The position numbers were made by a program, and so were the translations under genes. 64,000 bases of DNA, taken from assembly GCF_900115785.1 (NCBI RefSeq), contig NZ_FOYS01000004.1, positions 186,001 to 250,000 of the forward strand, in the 5' to 3' direction. This stretch comes from Halogeometricum limi (lineage in GTDB: Archaea > Halobacteriota > Halobacteria > Halobacteriales > Haloferacaceae). The first letter of the stretch is position 1, and each line of letters opens with the position of its first letter. Positions 1 through 9,019 of this stretch are shown here, in pieces. The notes beneath the pieces are model-generated. The model made no database searches. It worked only from the letters and a program-made list of their open reading frames with translations, and had not been told where the DNA came from.

Positions 1-1
1 C

Positions 2-211
2 TGCCACCGCGTCCGCGTCACGCACAAGGGCTTCCTGAAGGGCTGTCTGAACCGCAACGACGACCTGCGCCCGATGGGCGAGATGAGTCGCGCGGAGATT
101 CGCGAGGCCTACCGCGAGGTGGTGGAGAACCGCGTCCCCTACTACGGCGAGTACCTCGTCCGCGACGACGACGACGAGTGGGTCATCAACGAGGAGTATA
201 TCGGCGCCTGA
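2..211 (+). CDS. moaA: GTP 3',8-cyclase MoaA, C-terminal fragment
   Basis: The last 69 codons of a gene that begins outside the window. The peptide opens with [16 protein letters not shown]. This matches the C-terminal 4Fe-4S motif of MoaA (C-x2-C...R-x-R-x-T-x-x-G-x-L-x-x-CL), where the second cluster binds GTP in the first step of molybdopterin cofactor synthesis. The closing acidic segment ([15 protein letters not shown]) is typical of haloarchaeal versions. The first Cys of the motif would lie just upstream of base 1. The call rests on this short tail only. Confidence 0.72.
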   Translation, partial: CHRVRVTHKGFLKGCLNRNDDLRPMGEMSRAEIREAYREVVENRVPYYGEYLVRDDDDEWVINEEYIGA

Positions 212-254
212 GTCGCCGTCGCTGCTTATCTTCCGGCGGACCGTACGGCTCTCA

Positions 255-1193
255 ATGACGGCCACCCGCGACACCGACGCCGCGAGCGCCTCGCTCTCGT
301 TCGCGCCGACCAGTCTCCTCGTCGCGACCGACGGGAGCCCGAGCGCCGAGGCGGCGGCGACGCACGCCATCGAACTCACCGCGCGGACGGACGCGACGCT
401 CCACGTTCTGGCCGTCGTCGACGACGACCGGGTGGCGTCGTTCACCACGGAACAGATGCGTCGGCGCGCGCGGACCACCGCGGCCGTGGACGCCGAGACG
501 GCGGTCACGAGCGTCGGGCGACGAGCGACGGCCGCGGGCGTCCACGTCCGCACCGCCGTCGAAGAGGGCGAACCCGCGGCCGTCGTCGCCGACTACGCGA
601 CGGACGTGGGAGTGGACGTCGTCGTCGTCGGGACGCGAGGCGAGACGGACGCCCGGCGGTTCTCGCTCGGCGGCGTCACCGAGACGCTCCTCGACCGAGT
701 CGACTCGGCAGTCCTCGTCGTTCCGAACGAGAGAGCGGGCCGCACGGCCGCGTACCGACGGGTCCTCCTCGGCGTCGACGGGGACCGGTCGAGGGCCCGA
801 GCGACGTCGGCGGCGCTCTCGCTCGCGGCCGCCTACGGGGCGGACGTGCGCGCGCTCTCCGTCGTCGACGACCGACTCGCGGGAACGGCGGCCGCGCGAG
901 CGTCGCTCGACGCGGCGGCGCAGACGACGGCGCAGGCGGTCGCACTGGACGGCGTGAAAGCCGGCGTTTCCGTCGCCCCGTCCGTAGAGACGGGCGTTCC
1001 GGCCGCGCGCATCATCGACGCCGCGTCGGCGGGAGCGGACCTGGTCGTCGTCGGCGCGCGAAGCGGGTCAGCCGACGCGCCGGCACCGCTGGGAAACGTC
1101 GCGCGGCGGGTCGTCCGCGGGAGTTCGGTGCCCGTCCTCGTCGTTCGCGACGGCGAGACTACGCCTGGGGGTTCGACCGCGACTCGGCGATGA
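255..1193 (+). CDS. Tandem-domain universal stress protein (UspA family)
   Basis: Two UspA folds lie in one 312-residue chain. Domain 1 runs from LLVATDGS (residues 21-28) to VLVVPNE (about 153-159); domain 2 from VLLGVDGD (170-177) to VLVVRDG (294-300). Domain 1 keeps the ATP-binding pattern G-x2-G-x9-G (GTRG at 126-129, then LGG at 138-140). Domain 2 has a degenerate version (GARSGS at 267-272), so it may bind nucleotide poorly. Tandem Usp proteins are common in haloarchaea and linked to stress adaptation; the specific role is unknown. The 3' end overlaps the convergent thioredoxin gene by 35 bases. Confidence 0.9.
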   Translation: MTATRDTDAASASLSFAPTSLLVATDGSPSAEAAATHAIELTARTDATLHVLAVVDDDRVASFTTEQMRRRARTTAAVDAETAVTSVGRRATAAGVHVRTAVEEGEPAAVVADYATDVGVDVVVVGTRGETDARRFSLGGVTETLLDRVDSAVLVVPNERAGRTAAYRRVLLGVDGDRSRARATSAALSLAAAYGADVRALSVVDDRLAGTAAARASLDAAAQTTAQAVALDGVKAGVSVAPSVETGVPAARIIDAASAGADLVVVGARSGSADAPAPLGNVARRVVRGSSVPVLVVRDGETTPGGSTATRR

Positions 1194-1527
1194 ACTCGTC
1201 GATGGCCGCGCCGCCCTGAAAGCCGTCCGCCAGCGTCCCGACACGTTCGCCGTCCTCGAACAGGACGAGCGTCGGGACGCTCCGGATGCCGAACCGGTCG
1301 ACGAGAGCGAGGTCGTCGCGGGGGTTGCAGAGGGCTACGGCCAAGTCTTCGTGCGCGCGTGCGACGTTGCCGACGACCGGTTCGATGCTCTGACAGAGGG
1401 TACAGCCCTTCGTGAAGAAGTCGACGAGGACCAACTCGTGCGTCTTCAAGAGTTCGTCCAGTTCCTCCTCGGACTCGACGGTGACGGGCTTGTTCGGCGC
1501 GTTCGACGGAGACGTATCTGCGCTCAC
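1159..1527 (-). CDS. Thioredoxin-fold protein with CTLC active site
   Basis: A 122-residue thioredoxin-like protein, cytoplasmic because no signal peptide is seen. After a short acidic leader, the fold begins near residue 14. VLVDFFTKGCTLCQS carries the redox pair Cys42/Cys45 with the dipeptide Thr-Leu instead of the usual Gly-Pro. The cis-proline loop SVPTLVLF (Pro85) is conserved. It should act as a disulfide oxidoreductase. The altered dipeptide between the cysteines would shift the redox potential, so it may not be the general thioredoxin. Convergent 35-base overlap with the Usp gene. Confidence 0.88.
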   Translation of the reverse strand: MSADTSPSNAPNKPVTVESEEELDELLKTHELVLVDFFTKGCTLCQSIEPVVGNVARAHEDLAVALCNPRDDLALVDRFGIRSVPTLVLFEDGERVGTLADGFQGGAAIDEFIAESRSNPQA

Positions 1528-1697
1528 GGTCGCCGTTGCGTCGCGACGAGTATAGCCGTTCTGCGCGCGGACAGAGCTGACGCATCCCCGTCACGTCGTC
1601 GCGTGGCACGGCGTCGGCGGCAGTCCGCTCAGAACTCCGCTCGCGGCGATATTCGGTCGTATGTGGCGCTTTCTCACCCGAACGCCCTATCGTGATG

Positions 1698-1705
1698 TTT
1701 AAGTA
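1698..1705 (+). promoter_or_regulatory. Candidate TATA box (TTTAAGTA) for the tRNA-Ser/ribosomal operon
   Basis: An AT-rich TTTAAGTA in otherwise GC-rich sequence, about 85 bases before tRNA-Ser. With a start site about 25 bases downstream, the transcript would have a leader of roughly 60 bases before the tRNA and could continue into rps13. No other A/T-rich promoter-like stretch is seen in the spacer. Confidence 0.4.
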
Positions 1706-1787
1706 GAGTCCACGTTTCCTTTCGACTGCAATACGATGTAGGGGCGTCGGCCCCGAGTCCGAGAGGGCGACAGTAACCAGAGCATGT

Positions 1788-1872
1788 GTTGCGGTAGCCA
1801 AGCCTGGCCCAAGGCGCTGGGTTGCTAACTCAGTGGCACACCGCCTCCGGGGTTCGAATCCCCGCCGCAACG
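1788..1872 (+). tRNA. tRNA-Ser (GCT anticodon)
   Basis: An 85-base cloverleaf with a long variable arm, as expected for a class II tRNA. The acceptor GTTGCGG pairs with CCGCAAC and the discriminator is G. The anticodon stem CTGGG/CTCAG encloses TTGCTAA, giving anticodon GCT, which reads AGC/AGU. The T arm is GGGGTTCGAATCCCC. CCA is not encoded. It ends 19 bases before rps13, so it may be cotranscribed with that operon. Confidence 0.95.
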
Positions 1873-1891
1873 CTCACCCGACTTTCCAGTC

Positions 1892-2413
1892 ATGAGTGCA
1901 GAAGAACCACAAGACGACGCTCCCGAGGAGGAAGAGAACCTCCGATACTTCGTCCGAATCGGTCAGACCGACCTGGACGGCACGAAGACGGTAGAGCGGA
2001 GTCTCTCCGACATGAAGGGTATCGGCAAGCGCACGGCGCGCATCGTTGCCGACGCCGCGGGTGTGGACCGAACGGCTACGTTCGGACTTCTCGACGAAGA
2101 CGACATCGAATCCGTCGTCGACGTCGTCGAGAACTTCACCGACCACGCCCCAGAGTGGATGATCAACCGCCGAGACGACTTCTACACCGGCGAGACCACC
2201 CACGAGACCGGCTCGGACTTCGAACAGAAACGTCGCCACGACATCAACCGCATGAAGATGATAAACTCCTACAAGGGCGTCCGACACAAGCGCGGACAGA
2301 AAGTGCGCGGACAGCGCACGAAGTCCACGGGACGTACCGAGGGGACCATCGGCGTCAACGTCGAGGCGATTAAAGAAGAACAAGCCGCCGAAGCAGAGGG
2401 TGGTGACGAATAA
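1892..2413 (+). CDS. rps13: Small-subunit ribosomal protein uS13
   Basis: A 173-residue S13, a head protein of the 30S subunit that contacts the P-site tRNA. The acidic halophilic N-terminal leader precedes LRYFVRIGQTDLDGTK, and the KGIGKRTA helix-hairpin motif follows. The basic C-terminal RNA-contacting tail (RHKRGQKVRGQRTKSTG) is intact. It is the first gene of the archaeal alpha-operon equivalent rps13-rps4-rps11-rpoD. Its TAA shares a base with the rps4 ATG (TAATG), so translation is probably coupled. Confidence 0.97.
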   Translation: MSAEEPQDDAPEEEENLRYFVRIGQTDLDGTKTVERSLSDMKGIGKRTARIVADAAGVDRTATFGLLDEDDIESVVDVVENFTDHAPEWMINRRDDFYTGETTHETGSDFEQKRRHDINRMKMINSYKGVRHKRGQKVRGQRTKSTGRTEGTIGVNVEAIKEEQAAEAEGGDE

Positions 2414-2940
2414 TGGCGACCGGAAAGAACACGAAGTTCTACGAGACGCCGAACCACCCGTTCCAGGGCGAGCGTATCGCGCAGGAGGCCGACCTCCTCG
2501 GACGCTACGGCCTGAAGAACAAAGAAGAACTCTGGCGCGCCCAGTCCGAACTGCGTAACTACCGCCGCGAGGCCCGACGCCTCATCGGCGAAGCGCAGGG
2601 CGACATGGAACTCGCCGAAGAGTTAGGCGTGGAGTTCCTCGACCGACTCCGCCGCTACGGCATCCTCTCGGAGGACGACGACATCAGCGAGGTCCTCGGT
2701 CTCGACGTGACCGACATCCTCGAACGCCGTCTGCAGAGTGTGGCCTACCGCAAAGGTCTCGGCCACACGCCGAAGCAGTCGCGTCAGTTCATCCTCCACG
2801 GCCACGTCGTGGTCGACGGCGCACGCGTCACGCGCCCGTCGAAGAAGGTCGAAGTCTCCGAAGAGGGTCTCGTCGAGTTCGACGAGCGCAGCCCTCTCTC
2901 GGACGAGCTGCACCCCGAAAGAGCAGAGGGACAGGAGTAA
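2413..2940 (+). CDS. rps4: Small-subunit ribosomal protein uS4
   Basis: A 175-residue S4, a primary 16S rRNA-binding assembly protein. It opens with the archaeal-type MATGKNTKFYETPNHPFQ and carries an S4 RNA-binding fold (residues about 105-155, with RQFILHGHVVVDGARV). Archaeal S4 is shorter at the N terminus than bacterial S4 and lacks the zinc motif, as here. The start overlaps the rps13 stop by one base, and the stop lies 3 bases before rps11. Confidence 0.97.
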   Translation: MATGKNTKFYETPNHPFQGERIAQEADLLGRYGLKNKEELWRAQSELRNYRREARRLIGEAQGDMELAEELGVEFLDRLRRYGILSEDDDISEVLGLDVTDILERRLQSVAYRKGLGHTPKQSRQFILHGHVVVDGARVTRPSKKVEVSEEGLVEFDERSPLSDELHPERAEGQE

Positions 2941-2943
2941 CCA

Positions 2944-3339
2944 ATGAGCGAATCAGAGAACTCCGGCAGTAAGTGGGGAATCGCCCACGTGCACGCATCG
3001 TTCAACAACACGCTCATCACCGTCACCGACCAGACCGGCGCAGAGACGATAGCGAAGTCGTCCGGTGGTGCCGTGGTGAAGCAGAACCGAGACGAGGCGT
3101 CCCCGTACGCGGCCATGCAGATGGCCCAGACGGTGGCTGAAGAAGTCAAAGCCGCCGGCATCGAGGGCCTGGACGTTCGCGTCCGCGGCCCCGGCGGGAA
3201 CCTCAACAAGAGTCCCGGACCCGGCGCACAGGCGACCATCCGTGCACTGGCCCGTGCTGGACTCGAAATCGGGCGCATCGAGGACGTCACGCCGATTCCG
3301 CACGACGGAACTCGCGCACCGAAAAACAGCCGACTCTAA
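2944..3339 (+). CDS. rps11: Small-subunit ribosomal protein uS11
   Basis: A 131-residue S11 of the 30S platform. The family signature is clear: [17 protein letters not shown] near the N terminus, then [11 protein letters not shown] and the conserved end [17 protein letters not shown]. Full length for archaeal S11. It sits 3 bases after rps4 and 9 bases before rpoD. Confidence 0.98.
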   Translation: MSESENSGSKWGIAHVHASFNNTLITVTDQTGAETIAKSSGGAVVKQNRDEASPYAAMQMAQTVAEEVKAAGIEGLDVRVRGPGGNLNKSPGPGAQATIRALARAGLEIGRIEDVTPIPHDGTRAPKNSRL

Positions 3340-3348
3340 CACAGATCC

Positions 3349-4131
3349 ATGGCAGAAGATTTCGAGGTCGAGTTCATCGAACGCGAAGACCGAAAAGCAC
3401 GCTTCCTCGTCCGGGGCATGACCCCGGCCGTCGCCAACGGCATCCGCCGTGCGATGGTCGCGGACGTCCCGACGTTCAGCGTCGACACCGTCCGGTTCGT
3501 CGAGAACTCGTCGGTGATGTTCGACGAGATGATCGGTCTTCGACTCGGCCTCGTTCCGCTCACGACGCCGCTCGACGACTTCGAGGAAGGCGACGTCGTG
3601 ACCCTCGCACTCGACGTGGAGGGTCCGGCGACGGCGTACTCCGGAGACATCGAGTCGTCCGACGAACTCGTCCAACCCGCAGAGCTGAACGTGCCCATCA
3701 TCGAACTCAAGGAGGGCCAGCGGCTTCAACTGGAAGCCGACGCCGTCCTCGGGAGCGGGAAGGCGCACGCCAAGCACCAAGGCGGCGTCGCGGTCGGTTA
3801 CCGACACCTCCACCGCGTTGAGGTCGTCGGCGACGCCAACGAGTTCGAAGAGCAGGAACCCAACATTCTCCGTGGTGTCATCGAAGAGGCGGCCGCCGAA
3901 CACGCCGCCGACGAGAGCGCCGAAGACGGTGCGCTCGTCCCCACGTCCGAGTTCGACAACGACCTCACGAAGCGGTACCCCGGCAAGGACGTCGAGGTAC
4001 ACGACGTGCCCGGCGCGTTCGTCTTCCACGTGGAGACGGACGGGTCGTTCACCGTCGAGGAACTGGTCCGACGCGCGGTGGAGAGCATCTCCGACCGCGC
4101 GGCCGAACTCGAAGAGAAAGTAGCGATATAG
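3349..4131 (+). CDS. rpo3: DNA-directed RNA polymerase subunit D (Rpb3/alpha-like)
   Basis: Subunit D/Rpo3, 260 residues, which heterodimerises with subunit L as the assembly platform of archaeal RNA polymerase. It has the alpha-family opening ([22 protein letters not shown]), an inserted second domain and the alpha-like C-terminal part. The chain contains no cysteine at all, so the Fe-S cluster found in domain 3 of some archaeal D subunits cannot form; loss of this cluster is usual in haloarchaea. It closes the first half of the operon. Confidence 0.97.
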   Translation: MAEDFEVEFIEREDRKARFLVRGMTPAVANGIRRAMVADVPTFSVDTVRFVENSSVMFDEMIGLRLGLVPLTTPLDDFEEGDVVTLALDVEGPATAYSGDIESSDELVQPAELNVPIIELKEGQRLQLEADAVLGSGKAHAKHQGGVAVGYRHLHRVEVVGDANEFEEQEPNILRGVIEEAAAEHAADESAEDGALVPTSEFDNDLTKRYPGKDVEVHDVPGAFVFHVETDGSFTVEELVRRAVESISDRAAELEEKVAI

Positions 4132-4298
4132 AACCATGACTGCCCCACAGATCACCAGTCGACGGACGCCCGCCGCGACAGCGGCGGGAACGGCCGCCCT
4201 GACGGCCACAGCGGACGTCTCGCAGTCGCGTGAACGTCTGTCAGAGGACCGTCGGACCGAAACTGGTTTGAAGGGGCACGCAGTAGACCGGAGTGCGA

Positions 4299-4383
4299 GC
4301 AGGGATAGCCAAGTCTGGCCAACGGCGCAGCGTTCAGGGCGCTGTCCCATAGGGGTCCGCAGGTTCAAATCCTGCTCCCTGCA
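4299..4383 (+). tRNA. tRNA-Leu (CAG anticodon)
   Basis: An 85-base class II tRNA. The acceptor GCAGGGA pairs with TCCCTGC and the discriminator is A, as is usual for leucine. The anticodon stem CAGCG/CGCTG encloses TTCAGGG, giving anticodon CAG. The T arm CAGGTTCAAATCCTG closes well. No intron and no encoded CCA. It lies between rpoD and rpl18e in the operon direction; the surrounding 167-base spacer holds no credible gene. Confidence 0.95.
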
Positions 4384-4410
4384 CTCCGTTTTCTCAGAAG
4401 GAGGTAGACA

Positions 4411-4761
4411 ATGAGTAAGACTAACCCGAGACTCAACAGTCTCATCGCCGAGCTGAAGGCGGTCTCTCGTGAGTCTGGCGCCAACGTGTGGCAGGACATC
4501 GCGGACCGTCTGGAGAAGCCCCGGCGCACCCACGCAGAGGTCAACCTCGGTCGTATCGAACGATATGCCAAGGAAGACGAGACCGTTATCATCCCCGGCA
4601 AAGTGCTGGGCAGCGGTGTGCTGGAGAAGAACGTCACCGTCGCGGCTGTCGACTTTTCGTCGTCGGCCCGCAAGAAGATCGAGCAGGTCGGTTCGACGGT
4701 GACCCTCGAACAGATTGCAGAAGACAACCCCGAAGGCTCTAACGTACGGGTGATCCGATGA
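4411..4761 (+). CDS. rpl18e: Large-subunit ribosomal protein eL18
   Basis: A 116-residue eL18, a protein shared only by archaea and eukaryotes. Recognised by [25 protein letters not shown] at the N terminus (shown here in part) and [13 protein letters not shown] in the middle. An AGGAGG-like Shine-Dalgarno sequence (AGAAGGAGGTAGACA) stands directly before the ATG and fixes the start. Its last 4 bases overlap the rpl13 start (ATGA). Confidence 0.96.
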   Translation: MSKTNPRLNSLIAELKAVSRESGANVWQDIADRLEKPRRTHAEVNLGRIERYAKEDETVIIPGKVLGSGVLEKNVTVAAVDFSSSARKKIEQVGSTVTLEQIAEDNPEGSNVRVIR

Positions 4762-5195
4762 GTCTCGCAGAGTTCGACGCAGACGTCGTCGTCGACGCGC
4801 GAAACTGCATCCTCGGCCGTGTCGCCAGCGAAGTCGCACAGCGCACGCTCGCCGGCGAGAAGGTCGCCATCGTGAACGCCGAAGACGCGGTCATCACGGG
4901 CTCCGACGAAGACGTGATGAGCGTCTACAGAAAGCGCGTGGAAGTCGGGTCGGACCAGGGGCCGTACTACCCCAAGCGTCCGGACCGCATCTTCAAGCGC
5001 GCCGTTCGCGGGATGATCCCGTACAAGACCGACCGCGGCCGCGAGGCGCTCTCGAACGTCCGCGTCTACGTCGGCAACCCGTTCGACGAGGACGGCGACG
5101 TTCTCGACGACACCTCGCTGGACCGCCTGTCGAACATCAAGTTCATCTCGCTCGGAGAGGTCTCCGAGAAACTCGGTGCTAACGTCACATGGTAA
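4758..5195 (+). CDS. rpl13: Large-subunit ribosomal protein uL13
   Basis: A 145-residue uL13. Family landmarks are [17 protein letters not shown] near the start (nucleic-acid-binding fold) and [16 protein letters not shown] in the middle. It starts in an ATGA overlap with rpl18e and overlaps rps9 by 7 bases, the tight packing expected of translational coupling. Confidence 0.97.
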   Translation: MSLAEFDADVVVDARNCILGRVASEVAQRTLAGEKVAIVNAEDAVITGSDEDVMSVYRKRVEVGSDQGPYYPKRPDRIFKRAVRGMIPYKTDRGREALSNVRVYVGNPFDEDGDVLDDTSLDRLSNIKFISLGEVSEKLGANVTW

Positions 5196-5587
5196 CGAAC
5201 ACATCTGGGAAGAAGAAGACCGCAATCGCCCGCGCGACGGTGCGCGAGGGGAAAGGTCGCGTCCGTATCAACTCCCGACCGGTCGAACTGACCGAACCGG
5301 AGATGGCCCGTCTGAAGATGCTGGAACCGTTCCGCATCGCCGGCGAGGACCTCCGTTCGCAGGTCGACATCGACGTCAGCGTCTCCGGCGGCGGCTTCGC
5401 CGGGCAGGCAGACGCCACGCGAACCGCCATCGCGCGCGGTCTGGTGCAGCACCTCAACGACGCCGAACTCCGCGACGCCTACATGGACTTCGACCGCTCG
5501 TTGCTCGTCAACGACGTTCGACAGTCCGAGTCCAAGAAGTGGGGCGGACCGGGCGCACGAGCACGCTACCAGAAGTCCTACCGCTGA
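5189..5587 (+). CDS. rps9: Small-subunit ribosomal protein uS9
   Basis: A 132-residue S9. The N terminus has [21 protein letters not shown], shown here in part. The C terminus ends [13 protein letters not shown]: the terminal Lys-Ser-Tyr-Arg tail is the segment that reaches the P-site tRNA anticodon loop and is intact. It overlaps rpl13 by 7 bases and is followed 12 bases later by rpoN. Confidence 0.97.
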   Translation: MVTNTSGKKKTAIARATVREGKGRVRINSRPVELTEPEMARLKMLEPFRIAGEDLRSQVDIDVSVSGGGFAGQADATRTAIARGLVQHLNDAELRDAYMDFDRSLLVNDVRQSESKKWGGPGARARYQKSYR

Positions 5588-5599
5588 GGTGATTCAGCT

Positions 5600-5794
5600 A
5601 TGATGATACCCGTCCGGTGTTTCACGTGCGGCAACGTCGTCGGCGAACACTGGGACGAGTTCAAGTCGCGCGCCCGCGAAGGTGACGAAGATCCAGCCGC
5701 AGTTCTCGACGAACTCGGCGTCGAACGTCACTGCTGCCGTCGCATGATGGTCGCGCACAAAGACCTTGTGGACGTGGTGGCACCGTACCAATAA
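5600..5794 (+). CDS. rpo10: DNA-directed RNA polymerase subunit N (Rpb10-like)
   Basis: A 64-residue zinc-binding subunit N/Rpo10, which anchors the D-L assembly platform. All four zinc ligands are visible: Cys7 and Cys10 (CFTC) and the adjacent pair Cys45-Cys46 (RHCCRRMM), the atypical zinc bundle of Rpb10. Its TAA overlaps the rpoK ATG by one base. Confidence 0.97.
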   Translation: MMIPVRCFTCGNVVGEHWDEFKSRAREGDEDPAAVLDELGVERHCCRRMMVAHKDLVDVVAPYQ

Positions 5795-5970
5795 TGCACC
5801 AGCGCTACAACCGATACGAGAAGGCACGCATCCTCGGCGCACGAGCGCTGCAGGTGTCGTACGGGGCACCCGTCCTCCTCGACACGGACCAGAGCGAACC
5901 CATCCTCATCGCGGCCGAGGAGTACGACGCCGGTGTACTGCCGTTCACGGTCAAACGAGAGGGTAAGTGA
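5794..5970 (+). CDS. rpo6: DNA-directed RNA polymerase subunit K (Rpb6/omega-like)
   Basis: A 58-residue subunit K/Rpo6, which clamps the C terminus of the largest subunit. It begins [20 protein letters not shown] and ends in the conserved PFTVKREGK. The helix [13 protein letters not shown] is the conserved omega/Rpb6 core. Its start overlaps the rpoN stop by one base, and the stop lies one base before the enolase ATG. Confidence 0.96.
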   Translation: MHQRYNRYEKARILGARALQVSYGAPVLLDTDQSEPILIAAEEYDAGVLPFTVKREGK

Positions 5971-5971
5971 T

Positions 5972-7177
5972 ATGACACTCATCACGGAAGTCAGACTCCG
6001 ACGCGTCCTCGACTCGCGCGGGAACCCGACTGTCGAAGCGGACGTACTCACCGAATCGGGCGGCTTCGGTCGCGCGGCCGCACCCAGCGGTGCGAGTACC
6101 GGCGAGTACGAAGCCATCGAACTCCCACCGTCGGAGGCAATCGCCTCCGCGCGGCGCCACGCGGTGCCGCGTCTCGTCGGTGAGGTGTACGCCGGAGACC
6201 AACGCGGCGTCGACGGTGCGCTCCGCGCCGCCGACGGCACGGACAACTTCTCCGAAATCGGCGCGAACAGCGCCGTCGCAATCTCGATGGCGGCCGCGAA
6301 GGCCGGCGCGGACATGCTCGGTGCGCCCCTGTACCAGCATCTCGGCGGCGCTTTCCGCGGCGAGAACTTCCCGATTCCGCTCGGCAACGTCGTCGGGGGC
6401 GGCGAACACGCGAAGGAGGCCACCCACATCCAGGAGTTCCTCGCCGCACCCGTCGGTGCGCCGAGCGTCTCCGAGGCCGTCTTCGCCAACGCCGCGGTCC
6501 ACGCGCGCGTCTCGGAGATTCTCGACGAGCGCGACACCCCCGCCGCGAAGGGCGACGAGGGTGCGTGGGCACCGCCGATTTCGGACGCCGAAGCGTTCGA
6601 AGTCGTCGACGAGGCCGTCTCCGACGTGGAAGACGACCTCGGCTTCGAGATCGGATTCGGCCTCGACATGGCCGCGGCCGAACTCTACGACGACGAGCAG
6701 GACGGGTACGTCTACGGTGACGAGGTGAAGTCCACCGACGAACAGGTGGACTACGTCGCCGAGATGGTCGACGAGTACGACCTCGTCTACGTCGAGGACC
6801 CCCTCGACGAGGACGACTACGAAGGCTTCGCCGACCTGACCGCCCGCGTGGGCGAGAAGACGCTCATCTGTGGGGACGACCTGTTCGTGACGAACGTCGA
6901 CCGTCTGCAGGACGGTATCGACGCCGACGCCGCGAACTCCATCCTCATCAAGCCGAACCAGATCGGCACGCTCTCGGACGCGTTCGACGCCGTCGAACTC
7001 GCCGTCCGCAACGGCTACGACGCCGTCATCTCTCACCGCTCCGGTGAGACCGAAGACACCACCATCGCACACCTCGCCGTCGCGACCGACGCCGCCTTCA
7101 TCAAGACGGGAACGGTCCAGGGCGAGCGAACCGCCAAACTCAACGAACTCATCCGCATCGCGGACGACGCAGTATGA
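5972..7177 (+). CDS. eno: Phosphopyruvate hydratase (enolase)
   Basis: A 401-residue enolase that converts 2-phosphoglycerate to phosphoenolpyruvate. The ATG at 5972 gives [20 protein letters not shown], the normal family start. An in-frame extension to 5933 lies inside rpoK and is rejected. Hallmarks: the GASTGEYEA loop, magnesium-ligand segments [11 protein letters not shown] and [11 protein letters not shown], the catalytic lysine in [10 protein letters not shown], and the signature [18 protein letters not shown]. Its place between rpoK and rps2 is a conserved archaeal arrangement. It overlaps rps2 by 4 bases. Confidence 0.97.
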   Translation: MTLITEVRLRRVLDSRGNPTVEADVLTESGGFGRAAAPSGASTGEYEAIELPPSEAIASARRHAVPRLVGEVYAGDQRGVDGALRAADGTDNFSEIGANSAVAISMAAAKAGADMLGAPLYQHLGGAFRGENFPIPLGNVVGGGEHAKEATHIQEFLAAPVGAPSVSEAVFANAAVHARVSEILDERDTPAAKGDEGAWAPPISDAEAFEVVDEAVSDVEDDLGFEIGFGLDMAAAELYDDEQDGYVYGDEVKSTDEQVDYVAEMVDEYDLVYVEDPLDEDDYEGFADLTARVGEKTLICGDDLFVTNVDRLQDGIDADAANSILIKPNQIGTLSDAFDAVELAVRNGYDAVISHRSGETEDTTIAHLAVATDAAFIKTGTVQGERTAKLNELIRIADDAV

Positions 7178-7980
7178 CAGACAACGACAACGAAGCGGTC
7201 GAAGTCGTCGACGACGACGTCGCGGAGGCCGAAGCGGCCGACACCGACGCCGAGACGACCGAGGCCGAGACGACGGAAGAAGAAGTCGCCGAGGCCGAAG
7301 AGGCCGGCGCCGAGGCCGAAGAGGCCCCGGCGGCGGACGAGGCCGACGCCGAAGAAGCCGAAGAACCGACGTTCGACGAGGACGTCATGCCGGACGACGA
7401 GGCCGACCTCCTCATCCCCGTGGAGGACTACCTCGGTGCTGGTGTCCACATCGGGACCCAGCAGAAGACCAAAGACATGGAGCGGTTCATCCACCGCGTC
7501 CGTGACGACGGTCTGTACGTCCTCGACGTGAGTCAGACCGACTCGCGCATCCGCACCGCCGCGGACTTCCTCGCGAACTACAACCCAGAGCAGATTCTGG
7601 TCACGAGTTCCCGGCAGTACGGTCGGTTCCCGGCCAAGAAGTTCGCCGACGCCGTGGGCGCTCGCGCCCGCACCGGTCGCTTCATCCCCGGTACCCTGAC
7701 GAACCCCGACTACGCGGGCTACATCGAACCCGACGTGGTCGTCGTCACCGACCCCATCGGCGACGCGCAGGCCGTCAAGGAGGCCATCACGGTGGGCATC
7801 CCGGTCATCGCGATGTGTGACTCGAACAACCAGACCTCGAACGTCGACCTCGTCGTCCCGACGAACAACAAGGGTCGACGTGCGCTGTCGGTCGTCTACT
7901 GGCTTCTCGCCAACGAGACGCTCGACCGCCGCGGCACCGACCAGGTCTACGCGCTCGAAGACTTCGAAGCCGAAGTCTAG
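7174..7980 (+). CDS. rps2: Small-subunit ribosomal protein uS2
   Basis: A 268-residue S2. The first 70 or so residues are an extremely acidic Glu/Asp/Ala-rich extension, a halophilic feature. The S2 fold then begins at [17 protein letters not shown]. Other landmarks are [21 protein letters not shown] and the archaeal end [11 protein letters not shown]. It is the last gene of the operon. A T-rich stretch follows at 8004-8016 and may act as terminator. Confidence 0.96.
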   Translation: MTDNDNEAVEVVDDDVAEAEAADTDAETTEAETTEEEVAEAEEAGAEAEEAPAADEADAEEAEEPTFDEDVMPDDEADLLIPVEDYLGAGVHIGTQQKTKDMERFIHRVRDDGLYVLDVSQTDSRIRTAADFLANYNPEQILVTSSRQYGRFPAKKFADAVGARARTGRFIPGTLTNPDYAGYIEPDVVVVTDPIGDAQAVKEAITVGIPVIAMCDSNNQTSNVDLVVPTNNKGRRALSVVYWLLANETLDRRGTDQVYALEDFEAEV

Positions 7981-8092
7981 ATTTCCGCGACGACGCGACT
8001 CGATTTTCCTTTCTCTCGCCGTCGAGCGACTGCTGTCTCCTCCCGCCGAGCGACGGCGCCCGTTTTCCGTTCGCCGTCGTCTCCGACCCGTC

Positions 8093-8929
8093 TCACAGTT
8101 CGACGACGCCCAGTCGTTCGCGGAACGCCCCGTGGTCGAACCACGCGAGTCGACGGTCGCTCTCCGGGCCGAAGGGTTCCTCCGTCGTCAGCGAGAACCG
8201 GTCGGCGGCGGCCTCGAAGTCGTCGACGCCGAGGAGGTACGCGCACGGCCCCTGACCGACCGCCTCGATTCGCTCGGCCAGCGCACCTCCGGTCGTCGCC
8301 TCCGCGAACGCCACGGGCGACCCCGGACAGAGACTGAACGCCTCGAACGGCCCCGCGGCCTCGACGGGCGTCGGGAGGCGATGCCGGCGGGTGAAAAGCG
8401 CCGCCGTCTCCTCGGCGTCGGTGACCGCGAGGACGACGAGAGCGGTTCCGACCAGCGGCGACTCCACGAAGTCGAGGTTCGGCGTCGTTCGGTACGACCG
8501 GGGCGTTCGGTCGGCGATGGTGAACGGGAGACGTTCGTCCCCGTCTGGACCCTCGAAACACATGTCCCACTGGACGGGCGTCCCGTCGGGGCGGGTCCGC
8601 GCGCCGTCGTGGGGGCCGTCCACGCGAACGTCGGCGTCGATGGCGGTTTTGGCGGCGGCGGCGACGTTCGGCACCTCGACGCACCACCCCGCCGGCCCGG
8701 CGTCCGCGGCGAGGTGCGCCGGCCAGAATCCCGCGTCCGCGGGGTCGCTCTCGTCCGTCGGGGCGACGAGTTCGAGGTAGGAACCGTCGGGGAGGCCGAC
8801 GACGGCCATGTGGGTCGTTCCGGTGCCGTGCGGTCCGCCGTACTCCGACGGCAGTCCGACGTTTGCCGCGGCGGCGCGCAGGTGGTCTAAGTCGCGTCCC
8901 CCGAAGGCGACGTGGTCGACGGTGAGCAT
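8093..8929 (-). CDS. VOC-superfamily (glyoxalase-like) protein
   Basis: A 278-residue protein. The start MLTVDHVAFGGRDLDHL (ATG at 8929) is the usual beginning of a glyoxalase/bleomycin-resistance/dioxygenase (VOC) module; a longer in-frame start at 9043 would cross into the divergent gene and is rejected. Two or more beta-alpha-beta-beta-beta modules fit the length. H6 and later acidic residues could bind metal. It resembles the large glyoxalase-like domain family (PF13468 type). The substrate cannot be told. Confidence 0.75.
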   Translation of the reverse strand: MLTVDHVAFGGRDLDHLRAAAANVGLPSEYGGPHGTGTTHMAVVGLPDGSYLELVAPTDESDPADAGFWPAHLAADAGPAGWCVEVPNVAAAAKTAIDADVRVDGPHDGARTRPDGTPVQWDMCFEGPDGDERLPFTIADRTPRSYRTTPNLDFVESPLVGTALVVLAVTDAEETAALFTRRHRLPTPVEAAGPFEAFSLCPGSPVAFAEATTGGALAERIEAVGQGPCAYLLGVDDFEAAADRFSLTTEEPFGPESDRRLAWFDHGAFRERLGVVEL

Positions 8930-9019
8930 GAACGACTGTCGACGGCGACGCGGATAAAGACGAGTCTCGGGCCGTGAGACTGGAACAAGGGTTTTGTCTC
9001 CCCACCCCGACCACTCCGT

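Noticed and set aside
1351-1695. 114-codon plus-strand frame antisense to thioredoxin
   Set aside because: Arg-rich shadow of the thioredoxin gene and its upstream region.
4136-4414. 92-codon open frame after rpoD
   Set aside because: It covers tRNA-Leu (4299-4383) entirely and its protein has no conserved character.
2953-4839. 628-codon minus-strand frame antisense to rps11-rpoD-rpl18e
   Set aside because: GC-rich codon bias leaves antisense frames open; the true genes on the other strand are unmistakable and tRNA-Leu lies inside.
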